The notes: generated by a model from the letters alone, not told the origin. Positions 1 through 9,510 are shown, counted from the first letter of the stretch. The stretch is DNA of 64,000 nt from Phascolarctos cinereus (GCF_002099425.1 NW_018344194.1:1116001-1180000), one strand, 5' to 3'. Numbers and translations are program-made.

Positions 1-87
1 TAGCTATTAATTCTCTTTTCATAATTTTTTTTCAGCATTTTTATTTCTTTTACCAATTTTTCCTCTACCACTTTAGTTCTTTTTTTA

Positions 88-244
88 GTACCTTTTTTTT
101 TTTTAAGGCAATTGGGATTATGTGACCAGCCCAGGGTCACACAGCTAGTAAGTGTTAAGTGTTTTGTTTGAGGCTGGATTTGAACTCAGGTCTTCCTTCC
201 TTCCAGGCTGGTGCTCTATCCACTGTGCCACCTAGCTGCTCTCA
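88..244 (-). mobile_element. tRNA-derived marsupial SINE inserted in the L1
   Basis: In reverse it reads GAGCAGCTAGGTGGCACAGT at the head, then GAGTTCAAATCC (B-box-like), CTAGCTGTGTGACCCTGGGC and an A-rich tail (T run at 93-104 on the plus strand). It is flanked by an 18-base target-site duplication, 70-87 and 245-262, with two mismatches. The insertion splits the ORF1 region of the surrounding L1 and is therefore younger. Confidence 0.9.
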
Positions 245-1084
245 ACTTTGGATCTTTTTTTAAAGCTCTTCCAGGAATTCTTGTTTGGCTTGTGCCCAAT
301 TAGCATTTTTCTTTGATGCTTTGTTTGTAGCTGTTTTCACATTATTGTCTTCCTCTGAGTTTGTCTCTTGATTCACCCTGCCATCATGGTAGATTTTTTT
401 GATCAGGCTCTATTTTTGTTGTTTGATCATTTTTTCTGGGCTATTTGTTGACTTTGCACTTTAGGTCAAGGTTGAGCTCTGCTCACCAGAGGGTGAGGAG
501 GTACTATCCCAAGCTTCGGGCTTTTTTTGTGGTGCTGTTTTCTGAGCTAGGGTCTGCAAGGTGGTGTGATCCAGGGAAAGGTGTGGTCACTGCTCTCCTA
601 GTCAGTGCTCTGGTCTTTACCCAGGGAGAACCTTGCTCCCCTGCAGCCACAAGGACCAGCTCTCCTCTCTGCCTTAGAGCTATGACCGGAACCTCTGCTC
701 CCTCATGACCCGCCCCCATCCACAGCACTCCTTCTGCCCTGGAACTACAACCCAAGCAAAAGACTTGCCAATCAGTGCTAGCTGCACCCAGTGCCAGCAA
801 AGGGTGCCCTGCAATCTCTCTCTGACCGGTTGTCAGACATGCTGCCCTTTCTCTCCTCTCTGCCAAGAGTTCCCAAAGCTGCCTCCGTGTATTTGCTCTC
901 TGGACGGGCCTCCTTCCTGGTGTGACAGACGTCTGCTGACCTCTTAAGTTTTCTCAGGCTGGAAAAATGCCTCACTCTGACCTCTTGTTGGCTTTGCTGC
1001 TCCAAAGTTTTATTTGAGACATTATTTTAAAGTTGTTTGGAGGGAAATCTTGGGAGAATTCAGTTGGGTGGCTGCCTCTAAGTT

Positions 1085-1094
1085 GCCATCTTGG
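1085..1094 (-). promoter_or_regulatory. YY1-like motif at the L1 5' end
   Basis: The minus strand reads CCAAGATGGC, which matches the YY1 core (AAGATGGC). Human L1 has a YY1 site in the same orientation within its first 25 bases, where it directs the transcription start. Here it lies within about 15 bases of the inferred 5' end. Function in this copy is inference. Confidence 0.5.
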
Positions 1095-1100
1095 CTCTGA

Positions 1101-1424
1101 TACTTATCAATAGCTTTTTTCTTCTGTCTATTTTCAGACTTAGAGGATAAGTTTCATATTTAGGTGACAGAAAATTATAAGAATGTCATCCTTCTCTTTT
1201 GAAAAACAGGGATGGCGGGGCCTAGAGAATGTAAAAATTTCTTCTTCTAACTAGGAAGATGACATTCAGGAGCCCTGTACACTGGTTTCCCTCTGGGTGC
1301 GCATGGGCAGTCGCATGTCAGCTTCGACCTTCTGCTTCTACAAGAACTATATTGCTCTACTGGCTGCTTCCAGTCTCCTGTCCTGGGGACTTCTACTCTC
1401 TGCTCTCTAGTCTCTGAACTCAAT
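1101..1424. other. Unassigned non-coding sequence
   Basis: AT-rich, then mixed composition. I see no exon, RNA gene or recognisable repeat here. Confidence 0.5.
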
Positions 1425-1512
1425 AAAATATAAGTTCCTTGAGGGCAGGGACGTTCAACTTTTATATTTGTGTGTCCAGCCCTGAGATGGGGCCTGCCAA
1501 CAGTGTCTGTCA
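1425..1512 (+). mobile_element. L2 LINE 3' tail fragment
   Basis: Contains the L2 signature AGTTCCTTGAGGGCAGGGAC followed by a diverged stretch resembling 'tttgtatccccagc'. Short and old. Confidence 0.55.
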
Positions 1513-2135
1513 CTTCATCGGTCGGTTCAGAGAAGATGTCAGACAGCATGAGGAATGATTCCCTGCTTCTGCCCCAAGACCATCTCCCCAGTTCCTGGGG
1601 CCCTCCCCCCAGAACATGAGCTTCCCCTGCTTCTCTCTCATATGTCTTCTGAGCAGGAAAAGCGAGAAAGAGCCCAGAAAGGGCCTGCGGGTGGCCATCC
1701 ACTTTCCGCTCGAGGCAGGTCCAGTGGGGCGGCTCCTTGACAAGAGCACCCCGTCCTCCTGATTCCTTGCAAGCCCCATGCCTTACCAAGTAGTGCCAGT
1801 CACTGAAAACCAACCAGGAATTGTGAGCTGTCCACTTGACAAGATATCAGTATGCACTTCCATGCTTTGTAGGGGACAGGAAGGAGGCTCAATAGCAGTG
1901 GGGGAGCACCTTAAACCTTTGCAAGGGAATCAGTGAAGTCCAAGCCCGTTAAAACCAGAGAGCTGCCTCGTCAGTCCAGCCACATGACCCTCTGAGGCCC
2001 ACTTTCCCAAGACCTTTGTTGCGGCTGAAGCCAAGTGTTTGGGGATGAGTTAGTGACCAGCCCTCATTCCTATTGTAAGGAGTCAGGAAGTGCTGGCCGA
2101 CAGTTATCAAAAGCAGCTAATTAGGAAATCTCCTC
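1513..2135. other. Unassigned non-coding sequence
   Basis: Mixed composition with several short open frames on both strands and no domain, splice structure or repeat that I recognise. Confidence 0.5.
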
Positions 2136-2260
2136 ACAGTTAGTCAGTCAGCAAACATTTATTAAGTAGCTACGTCGCCAGGCACTGTGCTAAGCCCAGG
2201 TCGTAGCTAGCAAGTGACTGAGCTAGGATTAAAAACCCACAGTTTGTTCAGTTCAGTGCA
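2136..2260 (-). mobile_element. L2 3' end fragment, possibly joined to MIR
   Basis: Reads AACATTTATTAAGTAGCTAC then GCCAGGCACTGTGCTAAG, the reverse of the L2 tail. It then runs into a stretch resembling the tRNA-proximal part of an antisense MIR (GCTAGCAAGTGACTGAGCTA). Confidence 0.6.
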
Positions 2261-2274
2261 CGTCCTGCAGAAAC

Positions 2275-2410
2275 TCAGAGTGCCACAAAGTCCAGAAGCA
2301 GAAGGGACCTTTGATTATCCATAGATTCGAAAGGACCAGGTCTTCTGGTCTGGCCTCTCATTTTACAGATGATAAATCTGAGGCCCAGAGATGGGCAGCA
2401 AGCTGCTCTT
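2275..2410 (-). mobile_element. MIR/THER1-type CORE-SINE fragment
   Basis: Contains AGAAGGGACCTTTGATTATC and CTCATTTTACAGATGATAAA, close to the antisense core and tail of THER1/MIR elements (CATTTTACAGATGAGGAAAC). Confidence 0.65.
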
Positions 2411-2816
2411 CCTGTGCTGTGGAAGCAAATCACAAAGGAATGTCTTTAAGGAAGTGGTGGTGGGAGCGGGTGGGGGCGGTGGTGGTGGGAGACAGTCAAT
2501 GTGACAAAATGTTCTTCACATTGTTTTGCCCAAATCTAATTAATATCAGAAGACTGGCTCAGCCTCTAGCTAGACCAACAAACCGTCCTGAGCACTGCAA
2601 ATAATTTCCCCCGATCCCTGGAGATGAGATATCCTCATCTGAGTCAGTCTTACTATATAACCGTAGTGAATTGTTGTTAAACATAAAATATGAATTCAAT
2701 TACTTGCCTAACAGATTAACTTAGTTCATCATGAAAATGGGATTATTTTTATTTATTGAATGCATTAGAGGAAAAATCAGCCAACTTTAAAAATGCATGT
2801 GGTAGATATTGAAATT
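2411..2816. other. Unassigned sequence, AT-rich from about 2520
   Basis: Starts with a short GGTGGTGGGAG-rich stretch and turns AT-rich towards the degenerate array that follows. No gene or repeat recognised. Confidence 0.5.
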
Positions 2817-2975
2817 ATTTCTAATACAATAAAATTTCTAATTCTATAAATTTCCAGTACAATAAAAATGCACTATTATGTTCTAATACAACAAAATAAA
2901 AATATTTCCAATATAACAAAAATGTCCAAATACAACAGAACACCAAAAAATTGTTTTATTTCTAGTCCAATAAAA
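2817..2975. repeat. Degenerate 18-bp AT-rich minisatellite
   Basis: Seven diverged copies of a unit close to TTTCYARTAYAAYAAAA start near 2817, 2835, 2851, 2880, 2905, 2923 and 2959. Spacings are 18, 16, 29, 25, 18 and 36 bases, which suggests an 18-bp period with decay and small insertions. Confidence 0.6.
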
Positions 2976-4020
2976 CCAAGGATTAAAACAATGGAATGCC
3001 TGTGATTGCTTATCTATACGGCCTGTTTGATAGCAATGCAAATCAAACCCACGTGAATGCATTTTCAAAACAAAATGTTAAGTAATGCTGAGCTTCAACT
3101 TAAATCATTTACACAATTTTCAGTCACTTGAATGCTTTCAGTTTTAATGGGTACACCAAAGGAACATTTTAATTATTGGACTTTTCTAGAGGATGGCTTT
3201 GTACAGAGAAAATACAGTTTCTGAGCCTTCCAACTAAGTAGGTGGAGAATAAGGTGCCAGAGAAATGCTTTTGGAGAATCTCTGATGCTAGCCAATGATG
3301 GTCAAGCTGGGATTTCAGGTGTTCACCCTTGACCTTAGGCACATCATGTTCCTCTGTTTCAGTTCCCTTTCCTAAAAGTCAGTGGTAACTGCACCATGAA
3401 GGGGTCGCTGAATTTCACTCACCAGCTGAGTTGTTTGATTTCCACAGGGACATATTGGTAACTCACCATGAGGCTGTCAAACTGTTGGAGGCCACTGGTT
3501 TCCACCATTGGTGTCTGCTCAAGTGTCTACTCTCTACTTTTTGAAGAAAATTTAAAATGGTTCCCAAGCTGTCTTCCTCTGGCTTCCTAACGTGAGAAGT
3601 GAGCTTCCACAAGCGCACCATACGTGTTTGAGCTCAATGGATGACTTGGTACTTATGAGGCCAGAGTCCCCCGACTGCTCGCCCATCTAACTATGCTTGA
3701 CCGTGTCATAATTATCAGTCCACAGGGAATTTGTGTCTGATGGTTTAGGATGAGGGGGAATTATTGCCCCCTGCCCCCCTAGTTCTACTAAAACAATAGG
3801 GCTCCAGACAGGATGGAGGAGGCAGCTTTCTTCTCTTGACAGGGAAGGACATTCTGGTGAGAAGGGAGATGAGTTTGTTGGACCACAGAGTTGGAATGCA
3901 AGTTGGGGGGCTGCCTCCAGCACTCAGAGCCTGTGGACAGTCAGAACTGGAGGACCAAGCAAGAAGAATGAGAGGGATAAGCTGAGACTGAACCCAGGGC
4001 TCCGATGATGGGCCCACGCG
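2976..4020. other. Unassigned non-coding sequence
   Basis: About 1 kb of mixed composition with no repeat family or exon I can support. Two overlapping minus-strand open frames at 3687-4017 have no recognisable domain. Confidence 0.5.
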
Positions 4021-4110
4021 GCCCTATGAGCCAGCACATAGCTTGTGAGTCAGGTAGCGCAGTGCTTGGCACTGAGGAAACACTTCGTAAGCACTTATTC
4101 TGTTGTTCTT
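4021..4110 (+). mobile_element. L2 3' tail fragment
   Basis: Reads GCGCAGTGCTTGGCACTGAG then AAACACTTCGTAAGCACTTA, a diverged form of the L2 end (cacagtgcctggcacatagtaggcactta). Confidence 0.5.
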
Positions 4111-4149
4111 TCTGAGCCAGGGAGCAGGAACAATTATGGGGCATGTTCA

Positions 4150-4295
4150 TTAAGCTCTTAACATAGCACCTTCCTCACATCAGGTGTGGGAGGGGAGAAA
4201 GAGCCAGCATCACACCCCCATTTTACAGATGAGAGGACTGAGGTTCAGACTAGTAAATAGAGAAGCTAGAATTCAAACCCAAATCTCAGGCTGGG
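4150..4295 (-). mobile_element. MIR CORE-SINE fragment
   Basis: Contains CCCCATTTTACAGATGAGAG and GACTGAGGTTCAGACTAGTA followed by GAATTCAAACCC, the antisense core and B-box region of MIR. Confidence 0.7.
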
Positions 4296-4735
4296 AGGGG
4301 GGTGATGAAGAGATGGTCAGTAAAGTGGCCTCAATGGCCAGCTTGAAGATGGGGAATTGGGAGCTGATGTGGGATCCTCAGCATGAAAGGGTCAGGCCTT
4401 CAGTGTTTATCTGTGGGAAGGTCACACCAGGAGGTGGTAAGATTGACTCCCTACCATGCTTTCCACCACCAACTCCCACTTGGATTCATACCTTCAATTT
4501 ATCTTGTGGCTTATTAGAAAGATGAGCTGGTCTCCACTATCTTTTCCAGCCCCACAGTCCTATGGATGTGAGAGAGAGCCATATTGTTATTAAACTTTGG
4601 AGCCTGGTAGACAATGTGAACCAGAGTCACAGAAGATAGGTGGGAAGGGAGGGGTGACAGATTGCCTCATTGAAGAGAACTTCCAGATCAACTGAATCCC
4701 AGAGTCATTGAGCTAAGAGCATGTTATACCCTGCG
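4296..4735. other. Unassigned non-coding sequence
   Basis: Mixed composition with no repeat or gene recognised. Confidence 0.45.
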
Positions 4736-4843
4736 TGAGACGCCAAAGAGTGAGCATAAGCACCTTTGTGTCCCCAATCCCTACCACAAGGATTGGTGCC
4801 TGGCAGATGTTTGCTAAATGCTTATTGATTTACTGATTGATGG
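4736..4843 (+). mobile_element. L2 3' end
   Basis: Contains TGTCCCCAATCCCTACCACA, GGTGCCTGGCAGATGTTTGC and the tail AAATGCTTATTGATTTACTG followed by ATTGATGGG. The L2 tail passes directly into the tetranucleotide array that follows. Confidence 0.8.
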
Positions 4844-5242
4844 GTGGGTAGGTGGATGGATGGATGGATGGATGGATGGATGGATGGATGGATGGATGGA
4901 GGGTTGGAAGGATGGGTGGGTGGTTGGATGGATGGATGGATGGATGGGTGGATGAATGGGTGGATGGATGGATGGAAGGAGAGAGGGAGGGTTGGAAGGA
5001 TGGGTGGGTGGTTGGATGGATGGATGGATGGGTGGATGGATGGATGGATGGATGGATGGAGGGTTGGAAGGATGGGTGGGTGGTTGGATGGATGGATGGA
5101 TGGATGGATGGATGGATGGATGGAAGGAGAGAGGGAGGGTTGGAAGGATGGGTGGGTGGTTGGATGGATGGATGGATGGATGGGTGGATGGATGGATGGG
5201 TGGATGGATGGATGGGTGGATGGATGGATGGATGGATGGATT
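4838..5242 (+). repeat. GGAT tetranucleotide array with higher-order blocks
   Basis: About 400 bases of GATG units are broken by an anchor, GGGTTGGAAGGATGGGTGGG, at about 4901, 4989, 5061 and 5137. Two versions of the block alternate. The copies at 4989 and 5137 are preceded by GAAGGAGAGAGGGA, and those at 4901 and 5061 are not. This gives a dimeric repeat of about 150-160 bases. The open frames across it (MDGW-type repeats) are a by-product of the 4-bp period. Confidence 0.95.
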
Positions 5243-6540
5243 TATGAAGAGCTCTGAGGAAGCTGAGTTCCTTAAACTGAGCATCCTAAGCCAGAGCTTT
5301 TAGTTGTAGGGCATCATTTGAAAATGGTGTCAATGTAGTGGGTCCATTGTGTTAACTCATTGGCATAAATTTCTTGTTGATTATTATAGAAAATAGATTG
5401 GGGAATTGGGGGCTTGGTTGTGTGAGTGCTGAATGGCTCCGTGGTGCCTCAAACATCAACCTGGGTTTCAACACATTGTTTCCAACAGCAGGTTATGAAG
5501 GACGCCCCTAGGCTGAGGCCAAATAAGCATGGGTTCCACTGCACAGAATCCCAAGAATACAAATGGAGGAAGAGAAGATTGTACAGGTCTCAAAGGACTT
5601 CCACAAATATTCTTGCGCTGGGGCCTCCAAAGCCACACTGAAGCATTTATAGTCTCATTCTATGGCTGTCTCTTAGCAAAGCAACCACAAGCCCTCTGTG
5701 CTGTGGAAGATGGTCTCCAAGTTCTGCTGCACCTGCATAATACTACATCCCCTCAAAGTCCCCTTTCTGGGGATGAGTTCATCCCACCTCATGCCAAGCC
5801 TTCAGCCTGCTGGTCCATCATTCATCACCGAGACAATGCTAGAAAGCTGTCAGGGGAGCCCCAGAAAACTCGGGTTGTCTCTGGAATATGGATCAAAAGC
5901 AGGATGCCGCTACCCACCCTGGCTAGATTTTTCAGGCCCTTGAAACTGGCTCCACCCTTCAGAGCCAAAGGTCCATGTAATTCTGTGCCTGACTGAGGCT
6001 CAACCACCACCTCCCTTCATAAAAGACAAAAACAAACAAGCCAGGGCCTTCCCAACTGACCCATTCAATCAATGGCCAGAACTTTGTAAAAACAAGCTCC
6101 CAGGGAAACATTTGCCCATTCCCACTTCCCAGGAAGAAGGCCATCCAGAATCAACACTCATTTCTCCAATACATGCTTAAGAGACAGTTTAATTTTGTGG
6201 GAGACACAAACACATTCATCGGAGTCCAGCTGCTGAAAGATCAGCATGGCCTGATGGGATTCTGTGAGTCAGGGAGGGGAAGCTGGTAGCGGAAGTTACC
6301 CTGGAGGTCACTCTGTGCTGTAGGGCTATAGATGGATGCATTTACAAGTTGTTGGCGGGAGCAAAAAAGCCCTAAATCAAGGCTGGCACTCAAAGACCTG
6401 TAAGGGCTTGTGGATAGTCACATGGGACGGCTTCCTAGAAGATCTAGTTAGGAAACATTGCCAAAGACGTGGGCATTTAGATGAGATGGAAGAGATAGAA
6501 ATTGCTTCAACTGAGTGCCCAACTTACAGAAGGGGAAGGA
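5243..6540. other. Unassigned non-coding sequence
   Basis: About 1.3 kb of unique-looking sequence. A plus-strand open frame at 5529-5996 (155 residues) shows no domain, signal peptide or splice context, and I do not call it a gene. Confidence 0.5.
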
Positions 6541-6544
6541 GAAA

Positions 6545-6790
6545 GGAATGAGCATTTATTAATCACCTACTATGTGCCCGCCACTGTGCTAAGCACTTAA
6601 AAAATATTATCTCATGGGATCCTCACAACAACTCTGGGAGGCTGGTGTTATTATTATCCCCATTTTACAGATGAGGAAACTGAGGCAGACAGAGGTTAAG
6701 TAACTTGCCCAGGGTCACACAACTAGAAATGCCTGAGGCTGGATTCCAGCTCAGTCAGTTCTTCCTGATTGGCTCTCACTGCATCTCTTT
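6545..6790 (-). mobile_element. MIR CORE-SINE, nearly full length
   Basis: Reads in antisense order: tail TTATTAATCACCTACTATGT and CCACTGTGCTAAGCACTTAA, then CTCATGGGATCCTCACAACA, CCCCATTTTACAGATGAGGA, GTTAAGTAACTTGCCCAGGG, and the degenerate tRNA-like head. This is one of the best-preserved MIRs in the window. Confidence 0.9.
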
Positions 6791-6975
6791 AAGGCTCAGC
6801 TCTCCAAAGTCTTGACGAAAGGAAGGTTAGGGGAGCTGTTGGCACATTTTCTAATAGAAACCATATTTGAAATGGGGTGAAGGTCCCCAAAAATCCACAA
6901 AAATCTCTTTAGCCAATAGGTGCCTGAAGGTGGTGGAATTTAATGACTGGGCAAGTTCAGGAGAGCAGAAACCAT

Positions 6976-7140
6976 GCCTCATGTATCTTTTACTCCCTGA
7001 AGTGCATTGTCCAGTATAGGCGCTCACTCAATATGTGTGAAGAGGAAGAGAGGGCTTTCTTTGCACCCAGTTCGCCTAGCACAGCATCTGGCACCTAGTA
7101 ATACTTGAGAAATGCTTATTAATTCACTGATTGACCGAAA
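6976..7140 (+). mobile_element. Two L2 3' tail fragments
   Basis: The first (to about 7045) is very diverged: GTGCATTGTCCAGTATAGGC then GCTCACTCAATATGTG. The second reads AGCACAGCATCTGGCACCTA then AGAAATGCTTATTAATTCAC, ending in a TGATTGA-like tail. Confidence 0.6.
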
Positions 7141-7244
7141 CAAGTGAATTAAAGAACGATATGCAGATGATTCCAACTGAATATACACCCAGCCCCCAGC
7201 CCCTCTAGTGTGGTCAAGGACAGCACATTGACTTCTCCATGTTC

Positions 7245-7606
7245 TAGATGGTGGGGAGAATGGAGGAAGAGGAAGGAGGAAGGAGGAAAGAGAGGAGAGG
7301 GAGAAGAGGGATGAAGGAAGAGAAAGAAGGAGGAAGGAGGGGAGAAGACGGGAGGGGAAGGAGGGGGAGGAGGGAGGGGAAAGAGGAGGAGAAGGAGGAA
7401 GGAGGAGGGAGGAGAGGGAGGAAGAAGGAGGAAGGAGGAGGAGGAGGAAGAGGGAGGAGGGAAGAGAGGAGAGGGAGAAGAGGGATGAAGGAGGAGAGAG
7501 AAGGAGGAAGGAGGGGAGAAGACAGGAGGGGAAAGAGGGGGAGGGGGGAGGAGGAGGAAGGAAGAGGGAGGAGGGAAGGGGGAAGAGGAGGAGGCAGGAG
7601 GGAAGA
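7245..7606 (+). repeat. Polypurine GGA/GAA tract with an internal 174-bp tandem copy
   Basis: Almost pure purine for about 360 bases. The block starting at 7291 (AGAGGAGAGGGAGAAGAGGG) recurs at 7465 with only a few differences over roughly 90 bases, so part of the tract arose by tandem duplication. It can in principle form triplex (H-) DNA. The 122-residue Arg/Glu/Gly open frame is compositional. Confidence 0.9.
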
Positions 7607-7744
7607 ATTCCCCTAGTCCTGAGTCACTGAATTCTGTGGCCTAGGATCAAGAGGAAGGTGAAGAATGAGAATTTTAAGGCAAGGAATGGGCAGAGGCAAA
7701 AACTCTGGAGTGAGGAATTAGGATGGAAGCCAAGGGAGAAGGGA

Positions 7745-8180
7745 AGGATCGTGCTGAAGGCTCCATATGGGAGGTCGAGAGTCAGCGCTTTCATGCGTCA
7801 GCACTTTCACGCTCCAGGCGTCCACTCGGTGTCTCGGTCGGACCGTCTTTGACCTCCTGCACTCACTGCGGAAAGCTCCCGCCCCTGCTCAGAACAGCTG
7901 ACTCTTCCCTGTTCATGTTAGTGAGCAGCTTCCTGACCCTCTGCGAGGCTCTAGGCAGATCCTGGCTTCTTCCTCCGGCTCCTTGAGGGTAACACAGTCT
8001 TGGGAGTCCCAGGAGCTACCGGCCTGGCCTCATCCACTAGGGGAGATCCGGGAGCTGCCTCGTCTGGTCTGCGGTCACACAGAAGCGATCGATCAACAGG
8101 CACTTACGAAGCACCTGCTATGCACGAAGCACTGCACTACGGCGTTCACCGGGCTTGGGATTCTCTCCACCTCGTCGTGG
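7745..8180. promoter_or_regulatory. CpG-island-like cluster
   Basis: By hand count there are 27 CpG dinucleotides in about 430 bases (7750-8177), with GC near 58%. Observed/expected CpG is about 0.75, above the usual 0.6 cut-off. The densest part is 7750-7845, with ten CpGs. The right end overlaps old L2 sequence. No exon or start site is visible, so promoter activity is inference. Confidence 0.55.
8085..8140 (-). mobile_element. L2 3' tail fragment
   Basis: Reads ATCGATCAACAGGCACTTAC then GAAGCACCTGCTATGCACGA, a diverged antisense L2 tail. Its CpGs contribute to the overlapping CpG cluster. Confidence 0.5.
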
Positions 8181-8244
8181 CTTTCCTGGCTTCCTGCAAG
8201 TGCCAGGTACACCTTCTCCAAGAAGCCTTTCCCGGCTTTTCTTC

Positions 8245-9310
8245 TCTCTCTCTCTCACTTTTTTTTTACATTTACATTCCTGTTAAGCTTATTTTCACAT
8301 TAGTGAAGTTGTAAGTAAAAATTAAAACCCATAGGAGGAACCATCAGAAAGAGGAAACAACACTCAACAGAAGAGAAAAAAGATGAGAACGATTCAGCTT
8401 CCAAGTTCTCTCTTTGGATGTGGATGGCATTTTCCATCTCTAGGGCTCTGGGGATGTCTTAGATCCTTGCATTGCTGGGAAGGGTTCAGTTTATCAATAT
8501 TAGTCATCGCTGGGGCAGCTAGGTGGCACAGTGGATAGAGCACTGGCCCTGAAGTCAGGAGGACCTGAGTTCAAATCTGACCTCAGACCAAACACTTGAC
8601 ACTAGCTGTGTGACCTTGGGCAAGTCACTTAACCCCAACTGCCTAAAAAAGAAACCAAAACAAAATACAGAATATTAGTCATCGCACAACGTGGCTGTTA
8701 CTGTATACAATGTTCTCCTGGTTCTGCTCACTTCACTTAGCACCAGACCACACAAGTCTTTCCAGGTTTTTCTGAAGTCTGCCTGCTCATTATTTCTTAT
8801 AACACAATAGTATTCCATTACATTCATATACCACAACTTGTTCATCCATTCCCCAATGGATGGGCATCCTCTCAATTTCCAGTTCTTTGCCACCACAAAA
8901 AGAGCTGCTATGTATATTTTTGTACATATGGGTCCTTTTCCCATTTGTTTGATCTCTTTGGGATATAGTCCTAGAAGTGCTATTGCTGGATCAAAGGGTA
9001 TGCACATTTTTATAGCTCTTTGGGCATAGTTCTAAATTGCTCTCCAGAGTGGCTGGATCAGTTCACAACTCCACCAACAATGCATCAGTGTTCCAATTTT
9101 CCCACATCTTCTCCAGCATTTATTGTTTTCCTGTTTCGTCATGTTGACCAATCTGATAGGTGTGAAGTGGTGCCTCAGAGTTGTTTTGATTTGCATTTCT
9201 CTAATCAATAGTGATTTACAGCATTTTTTTCCGATGACTACAGATGGCTTTAATTTCTTCATCTGAGAATTGTCTGTTCATATCCTTTGACCGTTTCTCA
9301 GTTGGGGACC
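8245..9310 (-). mobile_element. 5'-truncated L1 with ORF2 C-terminus and 3' UTR, inserted in L2
   Basis: The minus strand encodes recognisable L1 ORF2 C-terminal sequence: LLIREMQIKTTLRHHFTPIR, CGKIGTLMHCWWSCELIQPL and IPFDPAIALLGLYPKE, ending in an NNEQADFRKTW-like stretch. About 9262 to 9032 and 9007 to 8675 are open, with a frame break between. The 3' UTR runs to an A tail (T run at 8259-8267). Flanks AGCCTTTCTTC (9311-9321) and GGCTTTTCTTC (8234-8244) look like a target-site duplication. It is truncated at the 5' end and not coding-competent. Confidence 0.88.
8511..8670 (+). mobile_element. tRNA-derived marsupial SINE inserted in the L1
   Basis: Complete short SINE: head TGGGGCAGCTAGGTGGCACA (A-box-like), GAGTTCAAATCT (B-box-like), CTAGCTGTGTGACCTTGGGC and an A-rich tail. 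It is bounded by a perfect 15-base target-site duplication AATATTAGTCATCGC at 8496-8510 and 8671-8685. The A tail and duplication are those expected of L1-driven retroposition. It is among the youngest insertions in the window. Confidence 0.97.
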
Positions 9311-9510
9311 AGCCTTTCTTCCTGTGAGTGCCTCTCTCCAATTCATCCTGTATGTATCTTACTTCTACTTTTGTTTGCATGTTACCTTCCTCATTAGGCT
9401 GTGAGTGCCTCAAGAGCAGGGACCTTTTTTTGCCTTTCATTGTATCCCCAGCACTCGGCCAAGCGCCCAGCATATAGTAGGAGCTTAATAAATGCTTGCT
9501 GGCTGGCTGC

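Larger units (their letters stand above)
1..1100 (-). mobile_element. L1 LINE, 5' UTR and start of ORF1, running off the left edge
   Basis: Read on the minus strand the element starts near 1100 with a CCAAGATGGC block, as L1 5' ends do, followed by about 670 bases of GC-richer 5' UTR. The likely ORF1 start is the ATG at 428-430. The frame that follows is rich in N, K, E and Q but has in-frame stops, including one seven codons in. Beyond an inserted SINE the text at 1-75 still reads as a Lys/Glu/Leu coiled coil (KLVKEIKMLKKNYEKR), as expected for the ORF1 N-terminal region. The rest of the element lies outside the window. The L1 5' end assignment is inference from layout and ORF1-like translation; this copy cannot code. 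Confidence 0.72.
8141..9510 (+). mobile_element. L2 LINE 3' region split by a nested L1
   Basis: The left part (8141-8244) has CTGGCTTCCTGCAAGTGCCA and CCAAGAAGCCTTTCCCGGCT. The right part (9311-9510) resumes with TTCATCCTGTATGTATCTTA, TTGTTTGCATGTTACCTTCC, TTGTATCCCCAGCACTCGGC and GAGCTTAATAAATGCTTGCT. The two parts join in order along the L2 consensus, so the 1.07 kb between them was inserted later. Confidence 0.85.

Noticed and set aside
4814-5303. Open frames of 115-156 residues on both strands (MDGW- and HPSI-type repeats)
   Set aside because: A 4-bp repeat read in three frames gives a stop-free 12-bp cycle on both strands. Composition, not coding, explains them.
8511-8670. A-box and B-box motifs suggesting a tRNA gene
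   Set aside because: They belong to the tRNA-derived head of a SINE; no cloverleaf or anticodon arm can be drawn. The same holds at 41089-41312, 51796-52052 and 55304-55515.
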